64,000 nt of DNA from Candidatus Edwardsbacteria bacterium RifOxyA12_full_54_48 (GTDB taxonomy: Bacteria > Edwardsbacteria > AC1 > EtOH8). The stretch covers positions 599,632 to 663,631 of the forward strand of contig MFFN01000004.1 in NCBI GenBank assembly GCA_001777915.1, written 5' to 3'. The first letter of the stretch is position 1, and every line of letters begins with the position of its first letter. The position numbers and the translations under genes were made by a program. Positions 27,088 to 35,780 of the stretch are shown here, one piece after another. The notes beneath the pieces are model-generated. The model was not told the DNA's origin, searched no databases, and saw only the letters and a program-made list of their open reading frames with translations.

Positions 27088-28056
27088 ATGCGATTTCCCA
27101 AGGGCAGGTCAAGCCTCCAGAACGCCAAACTTGAATTCGTCCACCTGGACAACATTTTGGCCGACAATAAAAAAGAGCGGGCCAGCAAGATCTCCGGATA
27201 CCTGGAGATCATCTATCCCGACATGGTCCAGCTGCTGTATCTCAAGAAGGGCGAGCCGGTGAACGCCGGGCATTTCTCCCGCACCGAACGCAAGCAGATC
27301 TCCATCTCCGAGGTGATAGATAAGGCCAAAAAATCCACCACCGGCACGGTCTCCATCTACGAGACGCCGGAGGAGCTGGTGGACATGATGCTGGCCGTCT
27401 TCAGCGTCAAGCCGGTTTTCAAGAACCTGGACCTGTCCAATGTGGAACCGGAAAAGTTGTTCGAGAAGCTGACCTCGGTCAAGTTCGACGGCTTTATGGA
27501 GATCCGGCGGGGGGTGGATATCTCCTACGTCCGATTCAAGGAGGGGGCGCCGGTCTCCGGCTATTTCACCTGGAAGGTGGAGGGCATTACCCCCGACCTG
27601 CTGAAGGCGGCCCTCAAGGCTGCGGCCACCGCCCCCGGGGCGGTGATCGTGGACGCCTATGACAAACTGCCGGTGCTGGCCGAGCATGCCAGCCCCGCCC
27701 AGATAGAGCTGTTCGTCAAGGCCATGAACAAGCTGATGGCCGAAATGCGCAACATCGCCGGCCCCACCCTGGTCAGCAAGACCATCGCCTCCTCGAAGGA
27801 AGCGGCCTCGGTGCACTATCCCTTCCTCAAGGACTTCGATTCCGGAGACGAGATCAAGGGCGAGGGCAAGATCGTGACCACCTCCGAGGAGCTGGGCAAG
27901 GGATTTGCCGAATGGATGGATAATTTCGTCGACTCCTTCCGGATAGTGCTGGGCAAGCGCCTGGACGGGATAGTGCAGAACGCCCTGAAGGATTTCCGCT
28001 TCGCCCTCAAGGCCTCCAGCTTCGGACGGTACTCCAAGCTCAAGGATCTGCTCTAA
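27088..28056 (+). CDS. Hypothetical protein with DUF4388/PATAN-like regions
   Basis: A 322-residue soluble protein. Two regions have the look of PATAN/DUF4388 modules: SGYLEIIYPDMVQLLYLKKG then EPVNAG at about 35-65, and DGFMEIRRGVDISYVRFKEG then APVSGY at about 130-160. Such modules occur in signalling proteins of FCB-like and delta-proteobacterial species. A helical C-terminal part (about 200-320) has no recognisable match. It follows the Crp-like gene after a repeat-filled gap and precedes rsmI by 24 bases. Function unknown. Confidence 0.55.
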   Translation: MRFPKGRSSLQNAKLEFVHLDNILADNKKERASKISGYLEIIYPDMVQLLYLKKGEPVNAGHFSRTERKQISISEVIDKAKKSTTGTVSIYETPEELVDMMLAVFSVKPVFKNLDLSNVEPEKLFEKLTSVKFDGFMEIRRGVDISYVRFKEGAPVSGYFTWKVEGITPDLLKAALKAAATAPGAVIVDAYDKLPVLAEHASPAQIELFVKAMNKLMAEMRNIAGPTLVSKTIASSKEAASVHYPFLKDFDSGDEIKGEGKIVTTSEELGKGFAEWMDNFVDSFRIVLGKRLDGIVQNALKDFRFALKASSFGRYSKLKDLL

Positions 28057-28080
28057 ACCAACGTTCAAAGAGTGATTCAG

Positions 28081-28755
28081 ATGCCGGGAATATTATATTT
28101 AGTGGCCACGCCCATCGGCAACCTGGAGGACATCACCCTGAGGGCGCTGAAGGTCCTCCAGGAGGTTCAGTTGATCGCCGCCGAGGATACCCGGCACACC
28201 GGCCTGCTGCTGAAACACTACGGGATAAGCACCCCGTTAAGTTCTTTCTACTCTTACAACCAGAAGGGAAAAGCCCCGGAGCTGATCCGCCGGATGCAGG
28301 AAGGGGCCAATATGGCCCTGGTGTCCGACGCCGGGACCCCCGGCATCTCCGATCCGGCGGTGGCCCTGGTGGCCCAGGCGGTGGCGGCCGGCATCAAGGT
28401 GGTCCCCATCCCCGGGCCGACCGCCCTGATCTCCGCCCTGATCGCCTCCGGCCTGGACACCAGCCAGTTCGTCTTCACCGGATTCCTTCCGGTCAAGCCG
28501 GGCCGCCGGGCTAAGGTCCTGGGGCAGCTGGAGCGGGAATCCCGGACCATCGTGATCTACGAATCCCCCCACCGCATCAGCCGCACTTTGCAGGAACTGG
28601 CTGATGTTTTTAAATCCCGCCCGGCGGCGGTCTGCCGGGAGATCACCAAAATGTTCGAGGAATTCGAACGGGGCCCGCTGCCCGAGCTGGCGGAAAAGTA
28701 TCGAACCAAGAAGCCCAAGGGCGAATTTGTAATCGTTATTGCCGGAAAGGAATAG
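28081..28755 (+). CDS. rsmI: 16S rRNA (cytidine(1402)-2'-O)-methyltransferase
   Basis: RsmI methylates the 2'-hydroxyl of C1402 in the ribosomal P site using SAM. The 224-residue protein is a tetrapyrrole-methylase-fold enzyme with all landmarks: [19 protein letters not shown] near the start, [49 protein letters not shown] and FVFTGFLP. I use the ATG at 28081 (MPGILYL); an in-frame GTG nine bases earlier is possible. Its stop abuts the start of the next gene with no gap. Confidence 0.95.
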   Translation: MPGILYLVATPIGNLEDITLRALKVLQEVQLIAAEDTRHTGLLLKHYGISTPLSSFYSYNQKGKAPELIRRMQEGANMALVSDAGTPGISDPAVALVAQAVAAGIKVVPIPGPTALISALIASGLDTSQFVFTGFLPVKPGRRAKVLGQLERESRTIVIYESPHRISRTLQELADVFKSRPAAVCREITKMFEEFERGPLPELAEKYRTKKPKGEFVIVIAGKE

Positions 28756-29367
28756 ATGTTTCCCAATTGGCTGAAGACCGGATTTGTCAACCTGTTCAAT
28801 CCGGTGATAAATTTCTTCATCTGGACCAGGGTCAAGCCCAACTGGCTGACCACCGCCGGATTTCTGTTCGGCCTGGGCTCCGGCCTGCTGTTCGCCACCG
28901 GCCATTTCTTCTGGGGCGGCCTGGTGGCCCTGCTGTCGGCCATCTGCGACGCCATCGACGGCTCGCTGGCCCGCCGCTCGGGCCGCAGCACCAAGTTCGG
29001 CATGTTCTACGACTCGGTGCTGGACCGCTACTCGGAGCTGGCCATGTTCATCGGGCTGTCCTATTACTATGCCGGCAGCGAGATGTGGCGGCTGGTCATC
29101 CTGACCGACCTGGCGCTGGCCGGCTCGTTGATGGTCAGCTACGCCCGGGCCAGGGCCGAGGGGCTGGGCGAGGACTGCAAGGTGGGCATCATGGAGCGGC
29201 CGGAACGGATAGCGGTGATCATCACCGCCTCGGTGTTCACCGGGATCTTCGACCAGCACTGGATATTCGAGATCGCCCTGTGGGTGCTGGCGGTATTCAC
29301 CAACGTCACCGCGCTGCAGAGGATCCTGCATATCCGCCAGAAGACCAAGGGGCAGGGGATTCCCTGA
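28756..29367 (+). CDS. CDP-alcohol phosphatidyltransferase, likely phosphatidylinositol-phosphate synthase
   Basis: An integral membrane enzyme of 203 residues with about five to six membrane helices. The family signature DGxxARx8GxxxDxxxD is intact: the first Asp-Gly is in [11 protein letters not shown] and the last two Asp are in [11 protein letters not shown]. Members swap CMP on a CDP-lipid for an alcohol phosphate. The next gene makes inositol 1-phosphate, so the acceptor here is very probably inositol phosphate, giving phosphatidylinositol phosphate as in actinobacteria and archaea. A ribosome site (AAAGGAA) lies inside the end of rsmI, so the genes are coupled. Confidence 0.85.
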   Translation: MFPNWLKTGFVNLFNPVINFFIWTRVKPNWLTTAGFLFGLGSGLLFATGHFFWGGLVALLSAICDAIDGSLARRSGRSTKFGMFYDSVLDRYSELAMFIGLSYYYAGSEMWRLVILTDLALAGSLMVSYARARAEGLGEDCKVGIMERPERIAVIITASVFTGIFDQHWIFEIALWVLAVFTNVTALQRILHIRQKTKGQGIP

Positions 29368-29426
29368 ATAAGAGACAAGAAAACACCATCAGAAAAATAA
29401 AAATTCAGTTTTTAGGAAGGGACCAC

Positions 29427-30560
29427 ATGGCAAAGAAGATCATCAAAAAGACCGTCCAGCCGGCCGCCAAAAGTTCCGGCCAGCGCAAAGTCCGGGTGGC
29501 CATCATCGGGGTGGGCAACTGCGCCTCCTCCTTCGTCCAGGGCGTTCATTATTACCGCAACGCCAAGCCGGGCGACAAGGTCCCCGGCCTGATGCACGTC
29601 AACCTGGGCGGCTATCACATCTCGGACATCGAGTTCTCGGCCGCCATCGACATCGACAAGAACAAGGTGGGCAAGGACCTGGCCACCGCCATCTACACCA
29701 AGCCCAACAACACCTTCAAGTTCTGCCAGGTGCCCAAGAGCGGGATCACCGTCCAGCGCGGCATGCTGCACGACGGTCTGGGCAAGTATCTGTCCCAGAT
29801 CATCCAGAAGGCCCCGGGCTCCACGGTGGACATCGTCAAGCTGCTGCAGGACACCAAGACCGACGTGGTGGTCAGCTACCTGCCGGTGGGCTCGGAGATG
29901 GCCACCAAATGGTATGTGGAGCAGATACTGGAGGCCAAGTGCGCCTTTGTCAACTGCATTCCGGTGTTCATCGCCCGCGAGCAGTACTGGTCCAACCGCT
30001 TCAAGAAGGCCGGGGTGCCCTGCATCGGAGACGACATCAAGTCGCAGGTGGGGGCCACCATCACCCACCGGGTGCTGACCCGCCTGTTCATGGACCGGGG
30101 GGTCAAACTGCAGAAGACCTACCAGCTGAACTTCGGCGGCAACACCGACTTTCTGAACATGCTGGAGCGGGAGCGGCTGGAGTCCAAGAAGATCTCCAAG
30201 ACCAACGCCGTCACCTCCATGCTGGACTACAAGATGGATCCCGACGACATCCATGTCGGCCCGTCGGATTACGTGCCCTGGCTGCTGGACCGGAAATTCT
30301 GCCACATCAAGATGGAGGGCCAGACCTTCGGCGACGTGCCCCTGAACCTGGACATGAAGCTGGAAGTATGGGATTCCCCCAATTCGGCCGGGGTGGTGAT
30401 CGATGCGGTGCGCTGCGCCAAGCTGGCCCTGGACCACAAGCTCTCCGGGACCATGCTGGAGCCCTCCAGCTACTTCATGAAATCGCCCATGGTCCAGGTG
30501 CCGGACGACCAGGCCAAGAGGAACGTGGAAGAGTTCATCAAGAAACTGGGGCGGAAATAA
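29427..30560 (+). CDS. ino1: Myo-inositol-1-phosphate synthase
   Basis: The NAD-dependent enzyme isomerises glucose 6-phosphate to inositol 1-phosphate. The 377-residue protein starts at an ATG with GGAAGGG upstream. After a basic leader the Rossmann motif reads [18 protein letters not shown]. Other conserved blocks are [38 protein letters not shown] and [12 protein letters not shown], the last two lining the active site with catalytic lysines. The size matches the short prokaryotic form. It sits 59 bases after the CDP-alcohol phosphatidyltransferase; together they make inositol phospholipid headgroups. Confidence 0.95.
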   Translation: MAKKIIKKTVQPAAKSSGQRKVRVAIIGVGNCASSFVQGVHYYRNAKPGDKVPGLMHVNLGGYHISDIEFSAAIDIDKNKVGKDLATAIYTKPNNTFKFCQVPKSGITVQRGMLHDGLGKYLSQIIQKAPGSTVDIVKLLQDTKTDVVVSYLPVGSEMATKWYVEQILEAKCAFVNCIPVFIAREQYWSNRFKKAGVPCIGDDIKSQVGATITHRVLTRLFMDRGVKLQKTYQLNFGGNTDFLNMLERERLESKKISKTNAVTSMLDYKMDPDDIHVGPSDYVPWLLDRKFCHIKMEGQTFGDVPLNLDMKLEVWDSPNSAGVVIDAVRCAKLALDHKLSGTMLEPSSYFMKSPMVQVPDDQAKRNVEEFIKKLGRK

Positions 30561-30575
30561 ACTTGCTTTGAACGA

Positions 30576-30607
30576 GGGTTACTACGAGTGTGTGCTCGTA
30601 GTAACCC
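30576..30607 (+). terminator. Perfect 13-bp hairpin at the edge of the AT-rich islet
   Basis: GGGTTACTACGAG (30576-30588) and CTCGTAGTAACCC (30595-30607) pair perfectly around TGTGTG. There is no T-tract, so it may be a factor-dependent or bidirectional terminator, or an end structure of an inserted element. It lies 15 bases after ino1, where base composition turns AT-rich. Confidence 0.5.
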
Positions 30608-30632
30608 TAACAATGAGAGTGAGGGATCTGTA

Positions 30633-30899
30633 ATGGAAATTAAAATCGGCGCAGATGAGCTTATTCTTTGGCTAAGGAAAACCAATAACGCCGTAGGCAG
30701 AAACAATAAAGATTTAGGCAAAGAAATACGACAACAAATTGAAAGCCTTGGCGGTATTTTAATCAACGAAGATGTTGATGTACATTGGTCCAATGAAGGT
30801 CATAATATTGGAGATACGAATTTACCGAAAACAGCAGCACAGTACACAATAGATACAAGTAAATTGTGCAAACTATATGAATGGCTAACCACCTTATAA
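30633..30899 (+). CDS. Small hypothetical protein in AT-rich islet
   Basis: An 88-residue soluble protein with GAGGGA ahead of its ATG. It reads MEIKIGADELILWLRKTNN and ends with an amphipathic helix (KLCKLYEWLTTL). I do not recognise it. Codon use is AT-rich, unlike the GC-rich genes on both sides, which points to recent acquisition. It has no signal peptide or membrane segment. Confidence 0.55.
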   Translation: MEIKIGADELILWLRKTNNAVGRNNKDLGKEIRQQIESLGGILINEDVDVHWSNEGHNIGDTNLPKTAAQYTIDTSKLCKLYEWLTTL

Positions 30900-30996
30900 C
30901 GATTAAGTAATTTATTTGGCAATCCAATGTATCCAATAGTCGAAAAAATGCTCGTAAAAAATAAAGAGGTGCTGTTTAATAAAAAAAGGAAGTATC

Positions 30997-31851
30997 ATGA
31001 ATACAAAAACCATCTTTTTATGCTTCTCATTTTTTACCTATTCGTTACTTTTTGCACAAAGTAATATGGATATATTGGGACCAAAACCCAAACCAATAGA
31101 AAATGATACTTCTACCGGGCCACATTATGATAGTGATAAGCAGAGGCCATCACAAAAGAATAAAAGTTTAACAATTGTTACTCCCAAGTTGTATTGTAAT
31201 TCAGAAATAATTGAAAAGGAAAAAATAAAACAGATAATAAATATTGTAAAAAAAGACATATATCAAGTTTATCCAGAATTAAATAAAAAATTAGCTGGTA
31301 AAAGCGATCTTGAAAAAGAAGCTTACTTAGAAACAGAGGATGGAAAAAATTATGTTACAGATTTAAAAGAACGAAGATCTGATATTATTAATTCTTCATT
31401 TCTATTTAAATTAGAATCTTCACTCCCCGATTATGACCCCAGTATTAATGCTTTTGAAATATCTATCAAAGATTATCTATCAATTGATGATAGTTATACA
31501 AGTATTCAAAGCAGCAAAAGCAACAAAATATTCTATACAAACACAATAAATGCTATTTGGTGTAACGGGCTGCCTATAAAAATAAAATCGTTTCGTGGGG
31601 TATACTACTCCGTATTACGGATTAATCCTGGCTCTAAAGCAACAGCACTTATGTTGGAAAGAAACAAACATAACATTCATATTTATTTTGGGTTTAGATT
31701 AAGCGGGAAACTTAAGAAACTGCCGTATACTTCACTTCATAATGATGATATAGTGTGGGAAAGCTATGCTATGGCTAAAGATATGGTTATATTGTTGGTA
31801 GATTCAAAAACGGACAAAGTAGTATTTTCCAGAATGTATCATACAAAATAA
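30997..31851 (+). CDS. AT-rich exported hypothetical protein
   Basis: A 284-residue protein with AAAGGAAG before the ATG and a Sec signal peptide (1-20, ending LLFAQ). The mature part begins with a Pro/Lys-rich linker and continues as a mixed alpha/beta domain (IKQIINIVKKDIYQVYPELNKKL; SFRGVYYSVLRINPG). I do not recognise the family. The DNA is strongly AT-rich with A/T-ending codons and Lys/Asn/Ile-rich protein, unlike flanking genes. It ends two bases before the tmk start used here, so the two are now coupled. It was probably brought in by transfer. Confidence 0.6.
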   Translation: MNTKTIFLCFSFFTYSLLFAQSNMDILGPKPKPIENDTSTGPHYDSDKQRPSQKNKSLTIVTPKLYCNSEIIEKEKIKQIINIVKKDIYQVYPELNKKLAGKSDLEKEAYLETEDGKNYVTDLKERRSDIINSSFLFKLESSLPDYDPSINAFEISIKDYLSIDDSYTSIQSSKSNKIFYTNTINAIWCNGLPIKIKSFRGVYYSVLRINPGSKATALMLERNKHNIHIYFGFRLSGKLKKLPYTSLHNDDIVWESYAMAKDMVILLVDSKTDKVVFSRMYHTK

Positions 31852-31853
31852 GT

Positions 31854-32540
31854 ATGTCTATAAAAACAAACTGTTTGGAAGCAAGAAAAAGAAAGTCAAT
31901 TCCGATTATTAGAAAAGGCCTTTTCATAAGCTTTGAGGGCATCGAGGGCTGCGGGAAAAGCACCCAGGCCAAACTATTGGAGAGCTGGCTCAAGGCCCAG
32001 GGCTTTAAGGTAGTACTGACCAGGGAACCCGGCGGCCCTTCCATTTCCGAGAAGATAAGAAAGATCCTGCTGGACAGCCGCAACCAGGGGATGTCCGACC
32101 TCACCGAGCTGCTGCTGCTGCAGGCCTCCCGGGTCCAGCACCTGGCCCAGGTGATAGTGCCGGCCCTGAAGGCCGGGAAGGTGGTGATCTGCGACCGTTT
32201 TGCCGACTCCTCCACCGCCTACCAGGGCTACGGCCGGGGCCTGGACCTGAAGATGGTGGGTGAGCTCAACGATTTTGCGGTGGACGGCCACTGGCCCCAG
32301 CTGACGCTGGTGCTGGACCTGCCGGTGGAGAAGGGTTTCTTAAGGGCCCAAGGCCGGCGCCGCAGCTTGGACCGGATGGAGACCCAGGCCGTAAAATTTC
32401 ACAAAAGGGTCAGACAGGGTTTTAAGGCCATAGCCAAAGCAGATCCAGGGCGGGTCAAACTTTTGGATGGCAGCCAGCCGCCGGAGGTGATCCACGCCGC
32501 GGTGCGGCAGCTGGCGCTGAGCGCCATGAAAAAAAGATAA
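31854..32540 (+). CDS. tmk: Thymidylate kinase
   Basis: The enzyme phosphorylates dTMP to dTDP. Family motifs are intact: P-loop FEGIEGCGKSTQAK (about 27-40), the DRF/Y motif CDRFADSSTAYQGYGRG and LTREPGG. The lid region has RAQGRRRSLDRME. At 228 residues it is longer than the usual about 210 because of an N-terminal extension, MSIKTNCLEARKRKSIPIIR, encoded by AT-rich DNA. Normal enzymes begin at the equivalent of KGLFISFEG. The islet therefore seems to end near 31910 and to have supplied a new start. No in-frame ATG lies closer to the core. Confidence 0.93.
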   Translation: MSIKTNCLEARKRKSIPIIRKGLFISFEGIEGCGKSTQAKLLESWLKAQGFKVVLTREPGGPSISEKIRKILLDSRNQGMSDLTELLLLQASRVQHLAQVIVPALKAGKVVICDRFADSSTAYQGYGRGLDLKMVGELNDFAVDGHWPQLTLVLDLPVEKGFLRAQGRRRSLDRMETQAVKFHKRVRQGFKAIAKADPGRVKLLDGSQPPEVIHAAVRQLALSAMKKR

Positions 32541-32577
32541 CGTAACTATTCAGCGTTGTGAAAAGACGAAGTGGTTT

Positions 32578-33032
32578 TTTAACCACCGATAACACACAGA
32601 TGAACACCGAGAAAGGTAAAAGGGTTGATCTTCTATTTGAAGATTTGACCTATAAGATCATTGGTGCGGCAATTGAAGTGCACAAAATCTTGGGCCCAGG
32701 ATATTTGGAATCCGTTTATGAAGATGCTTTGTGTTACGAGTTGGAAGCTTTAGATATTCGTTTTCAGCGACAAGTGGATTTGGATGTCAAGTACAAGAAC
32801 GTCGTTTTCAAGAGAAAATTCAGGGCTGATCTGTTGGTGGAAGAGAAAGTTCTGGTTGAAAACAAAGCTATAACAACTCTAACCGCCAGCGATGAAGCGC
32901 AGTTGTTCAATTATTTAAAAACGACGGGACTGCGGGTAGGATTGCTCTTCAACTTTGGCAGTTCCAAGCTGCAAAAAATAAGGAGGATAGTGTGATCTAT
33001 CGGTGTCAATCGGTGCGCCATCCGTGGTCAAA
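32578..33032 (+). repeat. Imperfect inverted repeats bracketing the GxxExxY gene
   Basis: The left arm (32578-32612, TTTAACCACCGATAACACAC onward) and the reverse complement of the right arm (32998-33032) match at about 26 of 35 positions. Together they bracket only the GxxExxY gene, giving a 455-bp cassette. The left arm supplies the gene's start codon. Relatives of the ACCACxGAT word are scattered in other gaps. Confidence 0.55.
32600..32995 (+). CDS. GxxExxY family nuclease-like protein
   Basis: A 131-residue protein with the defining motif G-Y-L-E-S-V-Y (Gly34, Glu37, Tyr40) and a PD-(D/E)xK-like core: FRADLLVEEKVLVENKA. It begins MNTEKGKRVDLLFEDLTYKI; the longer frame from GTG 32558 lacks support. 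The family is very common in environmental genomes; the fold suggests a nuclease, but activity has not been shown to my knowledge. The start codon lies inside a dispersed ACCACxGATxxCAC repeat, and an inverted copy follows the stop. No partner gene lies in the cassette. Confidence 0.85.
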   Translation: MNTEKGKRVDLLFEDLTYKIIGAAIEVHKILGPGYLESVYEDALCYELEALDIRFQRQVDLDVKYKNVVFKRKFRADLLVEEKVLVENKAITTLTASDEAQLFNYLKTTGLRVGLLFNFGSSKLQKIRRIV

Positions 33033-33103
33033 TGGCTAGATAGTTACAAGATAGTGAAAGAATATTTATTATGGAAGACGGTATTCAGAAAGGCAGGTTC
33101 ATC

Positions 33104-34678
33104 ATGATCACCAGGCGTAAATTCGCTTTGATAGTGTCAGCAGTCGTGCTGTTCAGCGTGCTGGCCGGAGGGACGATAGGTCTGTTCGCTCAAAGCCGAA
33201 GCTTTGATCAGATCAATTTCCAGCTTCGGATATTCTCCACCGCCTTCAAGCAGGTGCTGGACCGCTACGTCACCGCCCCCGACCCGCAGAAGCTGATCTA
33301 CGGCGCCATCAAGGGCATGATGGAGACCCTGGACCCCCACTCGGTATTCATGGATGCCAAAACGTTCCGGGACCTAAAATCCAGCACCCAGGGCTCCTTC
33401 GGCGGCATCGGCATCCAGATCGGGGTGCGGGACGAGGTGCTGACGGTGATCGCCCCCATGGCCGGGACCCCGGCCTCGCGGATGGGCATCCAGGCCGGCG
33501 ACCGGATCGTCAAGATAGAGGGCAAACCCACCAAGGGCATCACCAGCGACGAGGCGGTGGGCAAGCTGCGGGGAGAACCCGGCAGCAACGTCACCATCAC
33601 CATCGAGCGCGAGGGGGTAAGCGAGCTGATGGATTACACCATCACCCGGGCCCTGATAGAGATCGAAAGCATTCCCTACTACGGATTCATCGCCGACAAG
33701 ATCGGCTACGTCTGGCTGGCCAACTTCTCACAGAAATCAGGTCCCGACCTTTCCAAAGCCCTGCAGGACCTGGAGAAGCAGGGGATGAAGCAGCTGATCC
33801 TGGACCTGCGCAGCAACCCCGGCGGATTGCTTAACGAGGCGGTGGAGGTCTCCAGCAATTTCCTGGATAACGGCTCCCTGGTGGTATTCACCAGGGGTCG
33901 CCTCAAGGAATCGGACCAGGATTACAAGGCCTCGGGCCAGGTGCTGTTCGGGCCCAAAAAGGGATCGATGGTGGTGCTGGTGAACCAAGGGTCAGCCTCG
34001 GCCTCGGAGATCGTGGCCGGCGCGGTGCAGGATTGGGACCGGGCCCTGGTGCTGGGACAGACCAGCTTCGGCAAGGGTTCGGTGCAGAATGTCATGCCCT
34101 TGGGCGATTCCATCGCCATCAAACTGACCACCGCCAAGTACTACACCCCCTCCGGGCGCTGCATCCACCGGGACAACAGCGCCTGGCAGTCGGGCGACCT
34201 GGACAGCCTGGTGGAGGATTCCACCGCGTCCCAGGAGGTCTATGCCACCCTGGGAGGCCTCAAACGCAAGGTCTACGGCGGCGGCGGCATCACCCCGGAT
34301 ATCAAGGTGGACCTGCCGCGCCTCAACCGCTTCCAGATGGACCTGGAGCGCAAGACGGTCTTCTTCAAGTTCGCCATCAAATACACGGTGGGCCACAGCA
34401 ACCTGCCGAAGGATCTTATAGTGGACGAATCCATGGTCGACGAATTCACCAAACTGCTCAAGGAGGACAAGATAGAATACACTCCCGAGGAGTTCAAGGA
34501 GAGCAGGGATTACGTCAAGCAGGGCATCAAGCGGGAATTGCTCTCCAAGCTTTACGGCGACAAGGCCCGCACCGCCTACCTGCTGCAGAACGACGCCCAG
34601 GCCCAGAAGGCGGTGGAGCTGCTGCAGAAGAACAAGGACCTCACCAAACTGCTCAAAGAAGGGCAGAACGGAAAGTAA
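33104..34678 (+). CDS. ctpA: S41 family C-terminal processing protease with PDZ domain
   Basis: A 524-residue periplasmic serine protease. The ATG at 33104 has AAAGGCAGG upstream. An N-terminal hydrophobic segment is followed by a helical region, a PDZ domain (about 90-165, GGIGIQIGVRDEVLTVIAP) and the S41 catalytic core. The catalytic Ser is Ser299 in QGSASASEIVAGA and the general base Lys324 in SFGKGSVQNVMP, the usual 25-residue spacing. A helical C-terminal extension (about 430-524) is rich in Lys/Glu/Gln. CtpA enzymes trim or degrade periplasmic proteins. It stands alone, between the GxxExxY cassette and a repeat-filled gap. Confidence 0.93.
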   Translation: MITRRKFALIVSAVVLFSVLAGGTIGLFAQSRSFDQINFQLRIFSTAFKQVLDRYVTAPDPQKLIYGAIKGMMETLDPHSVFMDAKTFRDLKSSTQGSFGGIGIQIGVRDEVLTVIAPMAGTPASRMGIQAGDRIVKIEGKPTKGITSDEAVGKLRGEPGSNVTITIEREGVSELMDYTITRALIEIESIPYYGFIADKIGYVWLANFSQKSGPDLSKALQDLEKQGMKQLILDLRSNPGGLLNEAVEVSSNFLDNGSLVVFTRGRLKESDQDYKASGQVLFGPKKGSMVVLVNQGSASASEIVAGAVQDWDRALVLGQTSFGKGSVQNVMPLGDSIAIKLTTAKYYTPSGRCIHRDNSAWQSGDLDSLVEDSTASQEVYATLGGLKRKVYGGGGITPDIKVDLPRLNRFQMDLERKTVFFKFAIKYTVGHSNLPKDLIVDESMVDEFTKLLKEDKIEYTPEEFKESRDYVKQGIKRELLSKLYGDKARTAYLLQNDAQAQKAVELLQKNKDLTKLLKEGQNGK

Positions 34679-34777
34679 CTTTCGAAAATAGTTATTGGTC
34701 TTTAGTTAATAGGGGTTTACCTTTGCCACCAAGCATGCACTGAGCGATGCCGAAATGACACTAAGATATTTAATCTG

Positions 34778-34925
34778 TTTATTGTCATTCCGAGATGATT
34801 GTCAACCCAACAGATTTGGTGATCCTTCGGCTTGGCGGGATCAGAAAATTTTTTCGAACGACCACCCCTAAATCCCCTCCTTGATCAAGGAGGGGACAGG
34901 GGAGGTCAAAACGACTCGGAACATG
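34778..34925 (+). repeat. Repeat-rich gap upstream of pstS
   Basis: The 34679-34964 gap has no gene. It contains TGTCATTCCGAGATGATTG and, at 34874-34895, a perfect 22-base palindrome (CCCCTCCTTGA/TCAAGGAGGGG) followed by ACAGGGGAGGTC, which repeats part of the arm. This type of element is a common intergenic repeat. It lies about 70 bases before pstS, where a promoter would be expected, so it could affect its expression. I saw no convincing Pho box. Confidence 0.55.
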
Positions 34926-34964
34926 GTTATACCGATTATAAAAACAAATATTATTTGAGGACTT

Positions 34965-35762
34965 ATGATGAATAAAGGAAATCTTATCGCCATGTCTCTT
35001 ATGACGGCGGTCCTGATCCTGGCCGGATGCGGCCAGAAGCGGGAGGCGGTCATCATGGCCGGCTCCACCGCCTTCCAGCCCTTCGCCGAGAAGCTGGCCG
35101 ACCAGTTCATGGTCCAAAATCCCGGGATCAACGTCACCGTCCAGGGCGGCGGCTCGGCGGTGGGCATCCAGTCGGCCCTGGCCGGCACCGCCCAGATAGG
35201 GATGGCCGACCTGGTGCAGCTGCCCGAGGAGGCCAAGGATCTCACCGCCACCGAGGTGGCCCGGGACGGCATCGCCATCGTGATCAACCCCGGCAACAGG
35301 ATCGAGGGGCTGACCATCAAGCAGGTGCGGGAGATCTTCAATGGGGTCATCGCCAACTGGAAACAGGTGGGCGGAGATGATCGTCCGATCACGGTGGTAT
35401 CCCGCGAGGCCGGATCGGGAACCAGGACCTCCTTCGAACAGATAGTGGGCGATATATCGCTGATAAAAGAAGCCCTGATCCAGGACTCCAACGGCACCAT
35501 CCGGGAGACTGTGGCCAACGACGCCAATGCGGTGGGTTACCTGTCGCATGGTCTGATAAACGAGAAGATCAAGCCGGTCAGACTGGACGGCGTGGAGTGC
35601 ACCACCGAGCAGATCATCAGCGGAAAGTTCAAGCTGGTCCGTCCGGTGTTCCTGCTGACCCAGGGACAGCCCCAGGGAGCGGTCAAGCAGGTGATAGACT
35701 ACATGCTTTCGGCGGAGGGCCAGGAGACCATCAAGAGCAGCGGCCTGATCCCTGTCAAATAG
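34965..35762 (+). CDS. pstS: Phosphate ABC transporter substrate-binding lipoprotein
   Basis: PstS captures phosphate and delivers it to PstCA. The 265-residue protein has a lipobox (LILAGC, Cys22) and the PstS fold: AGSTAFQPFAEKLADQF, QGGGSAVGIQSALAG, and SREAGSGTRTSFEQIV supply the phosphate-binding Ser, Thr and Arg residues. It is shorter than the E. coli periplasmic form and belongs to the lipoprotein group. GAGGA precedes the ATG. It is the first gene of a pst operon reading pstS-pstC-pstA-pstB1-pstB2-phoU; no PhoB/PhoR pair is in the window. Confidence 0.93.
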   Translation: MMNKGNLIAMSLMTAVLILAGCGQKREAVIMAGSTAFQPFAEKLADQFMVQNPGINVTVQGGGSAVGIQSALAGTAQIGMADLVQLPEEAKDLTATEVARDGIAIVINPGNRIEGLTIKQVREIFNGVIANWKQVGGDDRPITVVSREAGSGTRTSFEQIVGDISLIKEALIQDSNGTIRETVANDANAVGYLSHGLINEKIKPVRLDGVECTTEQIISGKFKLVRPVFLLTQGQPQGAVKQVIDYMLSAEGQETIKSSGLIPVK

Positions 35763-35780
35763 ATTGATTTTATCCAGCCA

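Noticed and set aside
29412-30437. 341-codon minus-strand frame opposite ino1
   Set aside because: Antisense shadow; the plus-strand protein is an unmistakable inositol-phosphate synthase.
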